Notes: a model not told the origin generated them from the letters alone. A stretch of 36,587 nucleotides of DNA from Aquihabitans sp. (GCA_025353965.1 JANXNS010000185.1:1-36587), one strand, 5' to 3'; counted from the stretch's first letter, positions 24,111 through 32,276 are shown. Numbers and translations are program-made.

Positions 24111-24959
24111 GTGCAGAAATTTTCTGGCAAGGTTGCCGTGATCACCGGAGCGGGCAGCGGCATTGGGTTGGCCATTGCCTCCGCCCTTTCGGCTGAAGGC
24201 ATGCGGGTGTGTCTTGCCGACGTGGACGACGTGGCGCTGGCGCAAGCCAAGGCAACGCTGGTGGCCAGTGGTACACCACCGGCCGACGTCATCACCCGGC
24301 AAACCGATGTGCGCGTGGAGGCAGACGTCGACGGCCTGGCCGATCGGATCTTCACCCAGTGGGGCCAGGTGGACGTGTTGGTGAATAACGCGGGCGTCTT
24401 CGTCGGTGGCCTGCTCTGGGAACGGCCCGCCGCCGATCTCGAGTTTGTGCTGGGTGTCAACGTTTGGGGGATCCTCCATGGGATCCGCGCCTTCGTACCC
24501 CGCATGATCGCCCAGGGCGGGGAAGGCCACATCGTCAACACCTGCTCGGTTGCCGGCCATCTCGGCTCGCCATTTTCCGGCCCGTACGGCATCTCCAAGT
24601 TCGCCGCTCTGGCGGCAACCGAAAGCCTCGCCTTAGACCTGGCGGCGACCGGTTCCACCCTCAAAGTGACCGCGCTCTGCCCCGGCATGGTGGACACCAA
24701 TCTGGCCAACGGGTCCGTGGCCGCCCGGCCCGATGCACTGGCCACCGATGCCACCGAAGACCGCACCTTCGCCCACGAGATGCTCACCCAATTCCTGACC
24801 GAAGGCATCGCTCCCGCCGTGGTCGCCAACCTGGTGGTGAGCGCCATCCGGGCCGAAGAATTTCTCGTGCTCACCCACGAGCACCACCGGGCCCTCATCA
24901 CCAACCGGGCCGAAGAACTCATCAACGGAGCACTCCCCACCCCGGCAGATTTCCGCTGA
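24111..24959 (+). CDS. short-chain dehydrogenase/reductase (SDR)
   Basis: A 282-residue classical SDR: TGAGSGIG (12-19) binds NAD(P), NNAG is at 92-95, the catalytic Ser is in TCSVAG (~146) and Tyr/Lys are in YGISK (159/163). The Asp at the end of the second strand (CLADVDD) favours NAD+ over NADP+. It probably interconverts an alcohol and a ketone. The start is a GTG with GAGGAG eight bases upstream. The divergent Baeyer-Villiger monooxygenase gene begins 58 bp away, so both are likely controlled from the same short region. It converges on the alpha-L-fucosidase gene with an 18-bp gap. Confidence 0.92.
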   Translation: MQKFSGKVAVITGAGSGIGLAIASALSAEGMRVCLADVDDVALAQAKATLVASGTPPADVITRQTDVRVEADVDGLADRIFTQWGQVDVLVNNAGVFVGGLLWERPAADLEFVLGVNVWGILHGIRAFVPRMIAQGGEGHIVNTCSVAGHLGSPFSGPYGISKFAALAATESLALDLAATGSTLKVTALCPGMVDTNLANGSVAARPDALATDATEDRTFAHEMLTQFLTEGIAPAVVANLVVSAIRAEEFLVLTHEHHRALITNRAEELINGALPTPADFR

Positions 24960-24977
24960 ACCCGCAGCCCCGCTGAC

Positions 24978-26465
24978 TTAGCCCTGGCAACCAGTCCCCG
25001 GCAACGCGGAGACGTGGTCCACCGCGATGGCCGTGATGGGCACGAGCGGCGTACCCGCGTGTTCGATTCCGGGAAGGGCAACACAGATACCCGCGGCCGT
25101 CGCCTCGAAGGCCAGCGCCTCACCCGCCGCGTCGGTCACGACCGTCCGAACGGTCGCCAGCATTGGCAGCGTGACCGGAGTTGCCCCCCGCGTGACGTGG
25201 CGATCCACCATGGCCCAGACGCGCTCGCCTCTGGCGGTGAAATGCAGCCCCAACCCTTCTGGGCTGGTGGCCGTTGGAACGACCCATGGCCGATTGCCCA
25301 CCAGGGCCGTACCGTTGGTCCCCATCCAGTCCGCCAACACCGTGAGGCGCCGGAGTTGCTCGTCAGGGATCTGCGCGTCCTCACCGCGTGGGCCCACGTT
25401 CAACAACAGGTTGCCGCCCTTGGCCACCGTGTCCACCAACGAAGCAACCAATTCGTCTGCGTCGAGAAAGTCGCTCTCGGTTGAGCTTCGGTTGTAGCCG
25501 AAGCCCGCGTCCATCCCGCGGGTGACCTCCCACGGCTGAAGATCGATCACCGGCTGGACCGTGAACTCGGGCGTCCGGAACTGGAAAAACTTTGGCTTGG
25601 GCGGAACCAGTCCCTGGCGACGCACCGACTTCTTGGCTATTGATTCAATACCCCGACGCACGCCCGGCACCCGCAACAGCGGCGAGAGGTCCGGCGAAGT
25701 CATCCATCGGTCGTTGACGACACCATCGGGAACCCGCTCGAAGTAGTACGCAAACAGTTCGGCCAACTGCGCGTGGGTGGAGGGCCAGGCAATGTCATTC
25801 CAAAGGACCGAAGGCCGATACCGATCAATCAACTCGCGAACCTGAGCCGTTGCATATTCCACGTAGTCACCACGGGGAATAGCGGCAAGGCCATCGGAGA
25901 AGGTGCCGATCGGCGTGTCGTCGAAGGTCCAGTCGTAACCGCCGGAGTAATACATGCCAAAGCGCATCCCCGTGGCGCGAACCGCCACCGCTAGCTCGCC
26001 CACCAGGTCTCGTTCGCTGTGCCATTTGGCCCGGTGCGGGTTGGTCACGTCGCTGGGCCAGAGGCACCAGCCATCATGATGCTTGGTGACGAGCACCACG
26101 TAGCCCGCGCCGGTTTCGCTGAACCGGGCGGCCCACTCCACCGGGTCCCACTGTCCGGTTCCGGCCACGAAATCTCCCACGAACTCTTCGTAGGGGCGGT
26201 CGCCATAACGGGCAAGATGAAACGCCGAGACGCTGCTCTCGGGGAACCGAAGCGAGTTCTGATACCACTCCGAGTACGGCGTCTCCGAGAGCGGGTTGGG
26301 TGTATCGGACACCAAGAGTTCCTTGATGCCCTGGCTGGTGGGAGCAAAGCCTGGGACCGATGCCGGTACCCAATGAATGAAGATGCCCAGCTTGGCATCG
26401 GCCCACCATGTCGGAACGTTCCCTTTGCGCTTCTTCAAGGATTCACCACCCATGTGGCGAACCAT
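24978..26465 (-). CDS. GH29 alpha-L-fucosidase
   Basis: A 495-residue glycoside hydrolase that removes L-fucose by a retaining mechanism. The N-terminal WWADAKLGIFIHWVPASVPGF is the family's start of the barrel, VLVTKHHDGWCLWPSDVTN and GMYYSGGYDWTF follow, and the nucleophile Asp is in SVLWNDIAWP. TVAKGGNLLLNVGPRGEDAQIP is the conserved end of the catalytic domain, followed by a beta-sandwich. No export signal is visible. The start is uncertain: ATG 26465 (AAGG ten bases upstream) or ATG 26453. Both overlap the end of a small ORF upstream, which may be co-translated. The residues added by the 26531 start in the track are arginine-rich and out of family. Confidence 0.92.
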   Translation of the reverse strand: MVRHMGGESLKKRKGNVPTWWADAKLGIFIHWVPASVPGFAPTSQGIKELLVSDTPNPLSETPYSEWYQNSLRFPESSVSAFHLARYGDRPYEEFVGDFVAGTGQWDPVEWAARFSETGAGYVVLVTKHHDGWCLWPSDVTNPHRAKWHSERDLVGELAVAVRATGMRFGMYYSGGYDWTFDDTPIGTFSDGLAAIPRGDYVEYATAQVRELIDRYRPSVLWNDIAWPSTHAQLAELFAYYFERVPDGVVNDRWMTSPDLSPLLRVPGVRRGIESIAKKSVRRQGLVPPKPKFFQFRTPEFTVQPVIDLQPWEVTRGMDAGFGYNRSSTESDFLDADELVASLVDTVAKGGNLLLNVGPRGEDAQIPDEQLRRLTVLADWMGTNGTALVGNRPWVVPTATSPEGLGLHFTARGERVWAMVDRHVTRGATPVTLPMLATVRTVVTDAAGEALAFEATAAGICVALPGIEHAGTPLVPITAIAVDHVSALPGTGCQG

Positions 26466-26796
26466 ACCGACGAAACCTTGTCGCCTTCGGCGTGAGCTGG
26501 TCGAACCGGGCCATCGCCACCGCAATGCCACCCATCTCCTCCCGTATCCCGAGGCCGGTCAGCACCCGATTGCGGAGCTGGAAGGCATCCAACAGGTCGT
26601 GCGGCGTGGCGTACTCCCCGCTCGACATGACCGACTCGTGGTCCAAACCAAAGAGTTCCGCCAACTCGGCCGCCACTACATCGCTCAGCTCCGGAGTTCC
26701 GTCGGTGCGGAACCGGCCCGGGTGCGGGCCATGCCGGGCAACGGCGAAGGCCTCACGCTGCGGCACACCGCCAGGCGGTGTTCGTGTTGGACCCAT
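26443..26796 (-). CDS. small hypothetical protein upstream of the fucosidase gene
   Basis: An ORF whose C-terminal ~85 residues look coding: a helical segment PELSDVVAAELAELFGLD, a motif ATPHDLLDAFQLRNRVLTGLGI and EEMGGIAVAMARFDQL, with high GC at third codon positions. No family is recognised. The start is unclear: ATG 26796 and GTG 26766 are options and the track goes to 26859. Another frame upstream (an ATG near 26880, MIRSAFVAIVAKPGRRLVRR) also looks protein-like and ends just before, so the gene may be frameshifted or the start further upstream. The 3' end overlaps the fucosidase start by 11-23 bases. Confidence 0.45.
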   Translation of the reverse strand: MGPTRTPPGGVPQREAFAVARHGPHPGRFRTDGTPELSDVVAAELAELFGLDHESVMSSGEYATPHDLLDAFQLRNRVLTGLGIREEMGGIAVAMARFDQLTPKATRFRRYGSPHGW

Positions 26797-26990
26797 CGGG
26801 GAATCGGGCCATCTTGCGTCGTACCAGCCTCCGCCCAGGCTTGGCCACGATCGCCACAAAGGCGCTGCGGATCATGCGGTCCCTTTTCCCGTTGCGTCAG
26901 AGGTTATGCCGGTGCGCCGCCGCCCGCAGCGTTAGGTTCCGCCCATCGGGGTGGGATCGGACCTGCCCCCGCCGCGCCTCTGGAGCATGC

Positions 26991-28169
26991 ATGAGCAACG
27001 ACCGATTCAATCGTGACCGTCTTGTGGCCGAAGCGATTGCCCAGGCCGGCACCGAAGAATTTGGCGAGCCCACCTGGCAGGAGGGGCTCGACGTGCTTCT
27101 CGACGGCTACAAGAACGAAGCCCGCTTGCACGAACTCGGGGTGGAAATCGCCGCTGGCGACGTGGTCAACCAACTGGCCATGCGGCTGGGCATGACGGCC
27201 TGGCGCGGGGACCACCCGGAAATCACCAAGGTCGGCGTTGAGCATCCGATCGTGATCGTTGGCCAACCCCGGACCGGCACCACCATCCTTTATGACCTGT
27301 TAGCACTCGACCCCGCGCTGCGCGCCCCCCGCACCTGGGAGGTCGATCGCCCCCTTCCCCCGCCCGAAACCGCGACCTACACCACCGATCCACGCATTGC
27401 GGAGGTCGACGCCACATTGGCTATGGCCGACGCGCTCATCCCGGGCTTCACCACCTTTCACCCCATGGGCGCTGGGCTGGCCCAAGAGTGTGTGCGCATC
27501 ACCGCCGGAGACTTCCGGAGCATGATTTTCCCGATCCAGTTCCGACTACCCACCTACAACCAGTGGTTGCTGCACGAGGCCGACCTTGCCCCTGCCTACC
27601 GGTGGCATCGCCGCTTCCTCCAGCATCTGCAATCCCGCCACCCGGCCCAGCAGTGGCTGCTCAAATCCCCCGCTCACCTCTGGCACCTGGATGCGCTGGC
27701 CCACGAATACCCCGATGCACTCATCGTTCAGACCCACCGGGACCCACTCAAGGTGATTGCCTCCACCAGCGCCCTAGCCACCCACCTGCAGCACATGGCT
27801 AGCGACCAGCCGGATATTGTCGAGATTGCCGCCGCCTACGCCGAAGACATCTTCCTCGGACTCGACCGGGGCATCGATGCCCGGAGCCGGGGGGTCATCT
27901 CGGCAGATCGCATCGTGGACGTGCAGTTCTCCGCGTTTGTGGCGGACCCCATTGCCACCGTCCGCCACATCTACGGCGCCCTGGGACGCGACCTCGACGA
28001 CTCGACCGAACAGGCCATGAGGGTCTTCCTGGCCAAGAATCCCGGAGATGGTGGAGGAGGCGGTACCCGCTACCGCTTCGCCGACACGGGCCTCGACCCC
28101 TTGGCCCTTCGCGAACGCGCTACCGCCTATCAGGATTATTTCGACGTCCCCTCCGAACCAATCGTGTAG
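26991..28169 (+). CDS. PAPS-dependent sulfotransferase family protein
   Basis: A 392-residue cytoplasmic sulfotransferase. The 5'-phosphosulfate loop is IVIVGQPRTGTTILYDLLA (~87-105), and the 3'-phosphate motif is VQTHRDPLKVIAS in the second half, preceded by WLLKSPAHLWHLDAL. It matches the family common in mycobacteria and other actinobacteria that sulfates lipids, sterols or other small molecules; the acceptor is unknown. The ATG at 26991 has TGGAG five bases upstream; the track's earlier start adds an arginine-rich arm with no family match. It is divergent from the small ORF/fucosidase genes. It shares a reading frame with the GNAT remnant just after its stop. Confidence 0.88.
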   Translation: MSNDRFNRDRLVAEAIAQAGTEEFGEPTWQEGLDVLLDGYKNEARLHELGVEIAAGDVVNQLAMRLGMTAWRGDHPEITKVGVEHPIVIVGQPRTGTTILYDLLALDPALRAPRTWEVDRPLPPPETATYTTDPRIAEVDATLAMADALIPGFTTFHPMGAGLAQECVRITAGDFRSMIFPIQFRLPTYNQWLLHEADLAPAYRWHRRFLQHLQSRHPAQQWLLKSPAHLWHLDALAHEYPDALIVQTHRDPLKVIASTSALATHLQHMASDQPDIVEIAAAYAEDIFLGLDRGIDARSRGVISADRIVDVQFSAFVADPIATVRHIYGALGRDLDDSTEQAMRVFLAKNPGDGGGGGTRYRFADTGLDPLALRERATAYQDYFDVPSEPIV

Positions 28170-28206
28170 CGGGTCGTTACCGGATCAACCGTCACCCAGC
28201 AAAGGA

Positions 28207-28457
28207 ACTTCCAGGGCTCCGTCGGCTCATGCAGCGTCCATCGCCGTTCACTGAATGACCCGCCACCAGGCGCCCAGGCCCTTGAGCCCTCGGACTGTTC
28301 CACCGAGTTCGAATGCCGATCATCTGAGCAGACCACGTGGCTCCGACACCATGCCCGACAATCTGCATCTTCTGGTTCGACCAAGGTGCTCGTCGTTACG
28401 CAACCTGGGAGTCGTGACATCGTCGCCTACTACGCCTGGTGCATGGCCCTGATCTTG
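28207..28457 (+). pseudogene. GNAT acetyltransferase remnant (toxin-type N-terminal half)
   Basis: The 327-bp gap after the sulfotransferase holds an open frame with no start codon, which reads ALEPSDCSTEFEC, then QTTWLRHHARQSASSGSTK, then VLVVTQPGSRDIVAYYAWCM. This is the usual N-terminal half of GNAT proteins of the toxin-antitoxin type (position of the first beta strands, the WL..HA.Q helix and the VVAYYA strand). The acetyl-CoA-binding half is missing: after ~28457 the frame runs into the antisense of the ligase gene. It therefore looks like a truncated relic, cut at both ends. The ORF track splits it as 28386-28658. Assignment is by pattern only. Confidence 0.5.
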
Positions 28458-28496
28458 CCGCGGAAACCGCGAGCTTTGGTACATGGCCGAGCCCGC

Positions 28497-30059
28497 TCAG
28501 ATGCGGGCCGACCGACCTTCCCAATGGGGATCGCGGAGCAGGCGCTTCGTGAGTTTTCCGGCCTCGTTGCGAGGCAACGATTCGTGAACCTCAAACCCGC
28601 GGGGGCATTTGTAGCCGGCCAGCCGCTCGCGACACAGGGCAACCAGTTCGGCCTCTAGGGCGTCGGACCACACGAACCCGTCTCGCAGCGCAACGGCCGC
28701 CCGAACCTGCTCGCCCATCTCCTCGTGAGGAATACCGAACACGGCGACATCGGCCACGGCGCGATGCTCCACGAGCACGCTCTCGGTCTCGGCGGGGTAG
28801 ATGTTCACGCCGCCCGACACGATCATGTCCACCCGTCGGTCAGACAGGTAGAGGTACCCGGCATCGTCGAAGTAACCGATGTCCCCGAGCGTGCCAAGGC
28901 CCGCTTCAAGGTGCGCAGAGGCCGTCTTCTCTGGCGCCTTGTGGTATTCGAAATCGCTCCCCATGAGATTGCGGAAGTACAAGTCTCCTGCCTGCCCGGG
29001 GCCGAGAAGTGCCCCGTCCGGGCCAACGACGGAGATCTCGACGATCGGCAATGGCTTGCCCACACTGCCCGGCCGTTCCTGCCATTCCGCGGCAGTGATG
29101 AGGGCCAGAAAGCCACCCTCGGTACCGCCGTAGTACTCGGTGACAATGGGCCCCCACCAGGAAATACATCCGCGTTTGACATTCAGTGGGCAGGGCGCAG
29201 CACCATGGATCACGGTCCGCAGAGTCGCCCCGGAGAACGCCGATCGCCGCTCGTCGGGAAGATCCAGCAGCCGACGCATTTGGGTGGGCACCAGGTGCAT
29301 GTTGGTCACGCCGTGGCGATCCACCAGGGTGAGCAGTCCATCGGCATCGAAACGATGCTGCAGCACAACCGAAGCACCACAGGCCAATGCGAACAGGGCA
29401 AACACCCATTGGGCGGAGTGGTAGAGCGGGCCGCAGACCCCCTGCACCCCTCCCCCCTCGGCGGGAAGGTCCACGATGGGCCGGAAGGAGTGCGCCATGA
29501 GGGTGAAGATCTCGGGCGTTCCCCCCACCTTGGACAGGCTGGAGCGGACACCCTTGGGCCGGCCCGTCGTGCCCGATGTGTAGAACATCGGCCCACCGCG
29601 CTCCGGGTCCACCGGCACCTCGGCTGACGCCGTAGCCAAGGCCGATTCATAGGACTCGAACCCGGGGTCGGTTCCGTCCACCAAGAGGCGGCAACGGGGT
29701 TCGATGTTGGTCGCCGCCAGGGCAGCTGTCACCACATCGAGCCAGCGGCCGTCGGCAATCACCGCCCGGGCGTCGCTGTCATCGAGGACATAGGCCAGTT
29801 CGTCGGCCACCCAATGCCAGTTCACGGGGACCAACACCCAACCGCCTTGGATGCAGGCCAATGAAACCTCTATGAGCTCAGCCTGGTTTCCGAGCATGGC
29901 CACGACCGTCTCGCCGCTGGCCAGGCCCCGATCACGTAGCGCGTGAATCAAGCGGTCCACCCGCTCGTCCAGCTGGGCCCACGTGGTCACGCCACCGGCG
30001 TCGATCACCGCCGGTACCTCTGGGCGCGCCGCCACCGTCGCAGCCAGGAGCGCACCCAC
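28497..30059 (-). CDS. acyl-CoA synthetase / AMP-binding ligase
   Basis: A 520-residue adenylate-forming enzyme that activates a carboxylic acid with ATP and joins it to CoA. The P-loop FYTSGTTGRPKGV is at 159-171, a YYGGTEGG core lies near 310, and the C-terminal motif LYLSDRRVDMIVSGGVNIYPAE and a final lysine motif (EAGKLTKRLL) are both present, so it should be active. The substrate may be a fatty or aromatic acid. Its GTG start shares a base with the TAG stop of the carotenoid-oxygenase gene (TAGTG), so the two are translationally coupled; a plausible flow is oxidative cleavage, then oxidation of the aldehyde, then CoA activation (inferred). Confidence 0.92.
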   Translation of the reverse strand: MGALLAATVAARPEVPAVIDAGGVTTWAQLDERVDRLIHALRDRGLASGETVVAMLGNQAELIEVSLACIQGGWVLVPVNWHWVADELAYVLDDSDARAVIADGRWLDVVTAALAATNIEPRCRLLVDGTDPGFESYESALATASAEVPVDPERGGPMFYTSGTTGRPKGVRSSLSKVGGTPEIFTLMAHSFRPIVDLPAEGGGVQGVCGPLYHSAQWVFALFALACGASVVLQHRFDADGLLTLVDRHGVTNMHLVPTQMRRLLDLPDERRSAFSGATLRTVIHGAAPCPLNVKRGCISWWGPIVTEYYGGTEGGFLALITAAEWQERPGSVGKPLPIVEISVVGPDGALLGPGQAGDLYFRNLMGSDFEYHKAPEKTASAHLEAGLGTLGDIGYFDDAGYLYLSDRRVDMIVSGGVNIYPAETESVLVEHRAVADVAVFGIPHEEMGEQVRAAVALRDGFVWSDALEAELVALCRERLAGYKCPRGFEVHESLPRNEAGKLTKRLLRDPHWEGRSARI

Positions 30060-31504
30060 TAGGGGGCGTCAGGCAGGAAGCTGCCGTGGAATCCGAACGG
30101 CACCCGTCGCGGCGCGTGGACCCGGGCGACTTCGGTGAGCGTCTCCGCGTCCAGCACCACCATGGCGCTTTCGTTGGTGGACCGCTCGGTGACCCAGTTC
30201 AGGATCCACCCGGCATCCTCGGTGGGGTTACTCGGATCGGGCGTGAAGACGGGCTCGCCGGAGACCGAGTCCGGGCCGTACCCGACCGAGATGGAAGTCC
30301 CGGCGTGCAGGTCGTGCTTGACCACACCATCGAACTCGGCTTCATCTTCGGACCACTGTCGGGTCCGGCCCAAGTAGCCGTACCGGGCGTCGAGGCCGGC
30401 GCGCCGGTCGTCCATCCGCGGGAAGTCCGCAGGGCGGTCGTCGAGTTGCTCGGTCGTGAACGTTCCGGCCCGGGCGTCGATGCGCCAGCGGTGCAAGGAC
30501 GGCTCCACCGGCTCAGACAGCGCCTCCTCCCCAAACGACGTGTTGAGCCGGGAGGCACGACACCCGGTGACGATCACGGCATCATCGTCGCCGCGAACAT
30601 CGTGTGCGTTGAGGAAGTGAAAAACCCAGAACGGGTCCACCTCGATCCAGCGGATCGTGTCTCCCGGAGCACCACGGTCCAGCACGCCGACCCTGGCGCC
30701 GTTTTCGGGCATCCACCGGATACCTTCGCCGCCCTTGAGCATGGACTCGAGGTCGAACAGTGCGGGCAAATCGAAGATCACGACCTTGGTCGCCGTGACC
30801 ACGAAGTCGTGCATCATGACCGGGTTCGGAAGCTCGACCGGGGTGGTCCAGGTGAGGGTGCCGTCGACAGAAGCCGTGTGGACCCGCAGGTGTGGGGGGA
30901 ACGGCGAATACCCGAAGAAGGTCATCTCACCGGTAGCCGGATCAATCTTGGGGTGCGCCGTCATCCCTCCCTGGAGGGCGCCGGCGAAATCGAACTCTCC
31001 GAGGGTCTCGAGTTCCCGGCTCATTTCCATTGGCTTGGCCGCTTCCATGAGCGCCAAGATCCGGCCGGCGTGGCTCACCACATGGGTGTTGGCGGTGTTC
31101 TTCATGCCGCCGACCTTCTCCATCACTTCCGCCGGAGGGAGGCGGAAGTCCGACAGACCGCCGAACAAGGCTTCCCCCGCGTCGGCCTCCGCCTGGAATC
31201 CGGCTGAGCGAATCCAGCGGTTGCGGTACTTCGCCCCGCCTTGGCCGTCGAGTTCCAACCCGTGAAGCATGCCGTCGCCGTCAAAGATGTGATAGCGCCC
31301 AAGGGGAGCAAACGCGGGGTTCGGCCCGTTGCGTAAAAAGGTGCCGCGCAGGCCAGCGGGAAGGTTGCCGGTGACGCGCAGGTCGGCCACGTCGAGCTCA
31401 TCGGTGACCGGGGCGTACAGGCCCGCCAGCCAAGGATTGGTGCTGCCGGGGGCCACCAGTGCTTCGGCGGCGTGATCGGTCCGGGGATCGCTGTCGATCG
31501 TCAT
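30059..31504 (-). CDS. carotenoid-cleavage-type oxygenase (RPE65/CCD family)
   Basis: A 481-residue non-heme iron(II) dioxygenase of the beta-propeller family that splits carbon-carbon double bonds in carotenoids, apocarotenoids or stilbenes. The four iron-binding histidines are recognisable: H184 (MTAHPKID), H232 (MMHDFVVT), H296 (FWVFHFLNAHD) and H473 (FGFHGSFLPDA). The N-terminal GTFLRNGPNP and YHIFDGDGMLHG motifs are also typical. Which double-bond substrate is used cannot be told from sequence; the CoA ligase coupled downstream and the ABC importer nearby favour catabolism of an imported compound over pigment processing. ATG at 31504. The promoter overlaps a palindrome shared with the TetR gene side. 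Confidence 0.93.
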   Translation of the reverse strand: MTIDSDPRTDHAAEALVAPGSTNPWLAGLYAPVTDELDVADLRVTGNLPAGLRGTFLRNGPNPAFAPLGRYHIFDGDGMLHGLELDGQGGAKYRNRWIRSAGFQAEADAGEALFGGLSDFRLPPAEVMEKVGGMKNTANTHVVSHAGRILALMEAAKPMEMSRELETLGEFDFAGALQGGMTAHPKIDPATGEMTFFGYSPFPPHLRVHTASVDGTLTWTTPVELPNPVMMHDFVVTATKVVIFDLPALFDLESMLKGGEGIRWMPENGARVGVLDRGAPGDTIRWIEVDPFWVFHFLNAHDVRGDDDAVIVTGCRASRLNTSFGEEALSEPVEPSLHRWRIDARAGTFTTEQLDDRPADFPRMDDRRAGLDARYGYLGRTRQWSEDEAEFDGVVKHDLHAGTSISVGYGPDSVSGEPVFTPDPSNPTEDAGWILNWVTERSTNESAMVVLDAETLTEVARVHAPRRVPFGFHGSFLPDAP

Positions 31505-31520
31505 AGGTCAAACCGTAGCA

Positions 31521-31526
31521 AGGATA
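31521..31526 (-). promoter_or_regulatory. candidate -10 box of the oxygenase-ligase operon
   Basis: On the minus strand TATCCT lies 16 bases before the oxygenase ATG, and the palindrome at 31535-31549 sits just upstream, where it would cover the spacer and -35 region. This is a by-eye assignment. Confidence 0.3.
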
Positions 31527-31534
31527 CCGAGAGG

Positions 31535-31549
31535 GTGAACGCTGTTCAC
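31535..31549. promoter_or_regulatory. palindromic operator GTGAAC-GCT-GTTCAC (likely TetR site)
   Basis: A perfect inverted repeat with 6-base arms around GCT lies in the 94-bp gap between the divergent oxygenase and TetR genes. Its AACGCTGTTCACT core matches 11 of 13 bases of AACACTGTTCAGT in front of the ABC importer. TetR regulators usually bind such sites next to their own gene, so autoregulation and control of the oxygenase operon are likely (inferred). Confidence 0.6.
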
Positions 31550-31598
31550 TCTGGCGATTGGACAAGGTGCGCAAACCCGGCCCGGTAGCCTCATTGCT

Positions 31599-32228
31599 AT
31601 GACTGCGTTGCCCTCCACATCGGAGACGATCCCTGAACCACAGGACCGGCCACTCCTGCAACGCGAAACAATTGTGGCCGCGGCGCGCGAGCTCGTGTCC
31701 ACCAAGGGGCTCGAGGCACTCTCGTTACGCCGGCTGGCAGCCACCCTGGGGGTGACTGCCCCCGCGCTCTATGCCCACGTGACCGACAAGAACGATCTTC
31801 TTCGAGCCATCGCCGAGGTGGAATTCGACGAGCTCGTCTCCCGGTTCGAGGCCGTCCATGTAGATGATCCAGTGGCCCTCATTCGGGCCCACGGAAGGGC
31901 CTACCTGGATTACGCCCGGGAGAACCCGGCCCTTTTCCACGTCATGTTCTTGTTCCCACCGGACCTCGGCAACGGGGCTGCCGAGCGGACGGGCATTGAA
32001 TTGCCCGCCGCCACCCGGGTTTTCACCATGGCCGCACAGGCCGTTACCGATGCCATCGACTCCGGCGCCCTCGTGTCCGACAACCCCCTACTCGCCGTGT
32101 TGGCCATTTGGGCCAGCGTGCACGGGGTGGCCCAGGTCTTACTCCTCGGCTTTGCCCTGACCCGTGAGTCCGAGGACGCACTGATGACCGAAGTGACGGA
32201 TCGGCTCCTCGCCGGGTACCAGCCCTGA
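31599..32228 (+). CDS. TetR-family transcriptional regulator
   Basis: A 209-residue repressor with an N-terminal helix-turn-helix at about 22-68 (RETIVAAARELVSTKGLEALSLRRLAATLGV, then TAPALYAHVTDKNDLL) and an all-helical ligand domain with the WHG-like signature AIWASVHGVAQVLLLG of the TetR_C_13 group. The ATG at 31599 is the natural start. It lies between the oxygenase-ligase operon (divergent) and the ABC importer (downstream, same strand, 87-bp gap), and related sites precede both. The ligand is probably the substrate of that pathway or its CoA ester; this is not readable from sequence. Confidence 0.93.
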   Translation: MTALPSTSETIPEPQDRPLLQRETIVAAARELVSTKGLEALSLRRLAATLGVTAPALYAHVTDKNDLLRAIAEVEFDELVSRFEAVHVDDPVALIRAHGRAYLDYARENPALFHVMFLFPPDLGNGAAERTGIELPAATRVFTMAAQAVTDAIDSGALVSDNPLLAVLAIWASVHGVAQVLLLGFALTRESEDALMTEVTDRLLAGYQP

Positions 32229-32258
32229 CCGGGATGCTGGCACGCTTCGGTTCCATCG

Positions 32259-32264
32259 TATAAA
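32259..32264 (+). promoter_or_regulatory. candidate -10 box (TATAAA) of the ABC importer operon
   Basis: TATAAA directly precedes the palindrome at 32265-32276, so a repressor bound there would cover the transcription start. No convincing -35 is visible (CTGGCA is the nearest at 16 bases). The importer ATG is 51 bases downstream. Confidence 0.35.
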
Positions 32265-32276
32265 CACTGTTCAGTG
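32265..32276. promoter_or_regulatory. palindromic operator CACTG-TT-CAGTG before the ABC importer
   Basis: A perfect inverted repeat with 5-base arms, 40 bases before the binding-protein start. The longer string AACACTGTTCAGT shares 11 of 13 positions with AACGCTGTTCACT in the oxygenase/TetR promoter, pointing to the same regulator. The centres of symmetry of the two sites differ slightly, which lowers the certainty. Confidence 0.5.

Noticed and set aside
26778-26990. N-terminal extension of the sulfotransferase ORF
   Set aside because: Arg-rich and outside the family; a good ribosome site precedes the ATG at 26991.
30086-31207. 373-aa plus-strand ORF
   Set aside because: Antisense of the carotenoid-type oxygenase; its composition is rich in His/Gly/Arg and matches no family.
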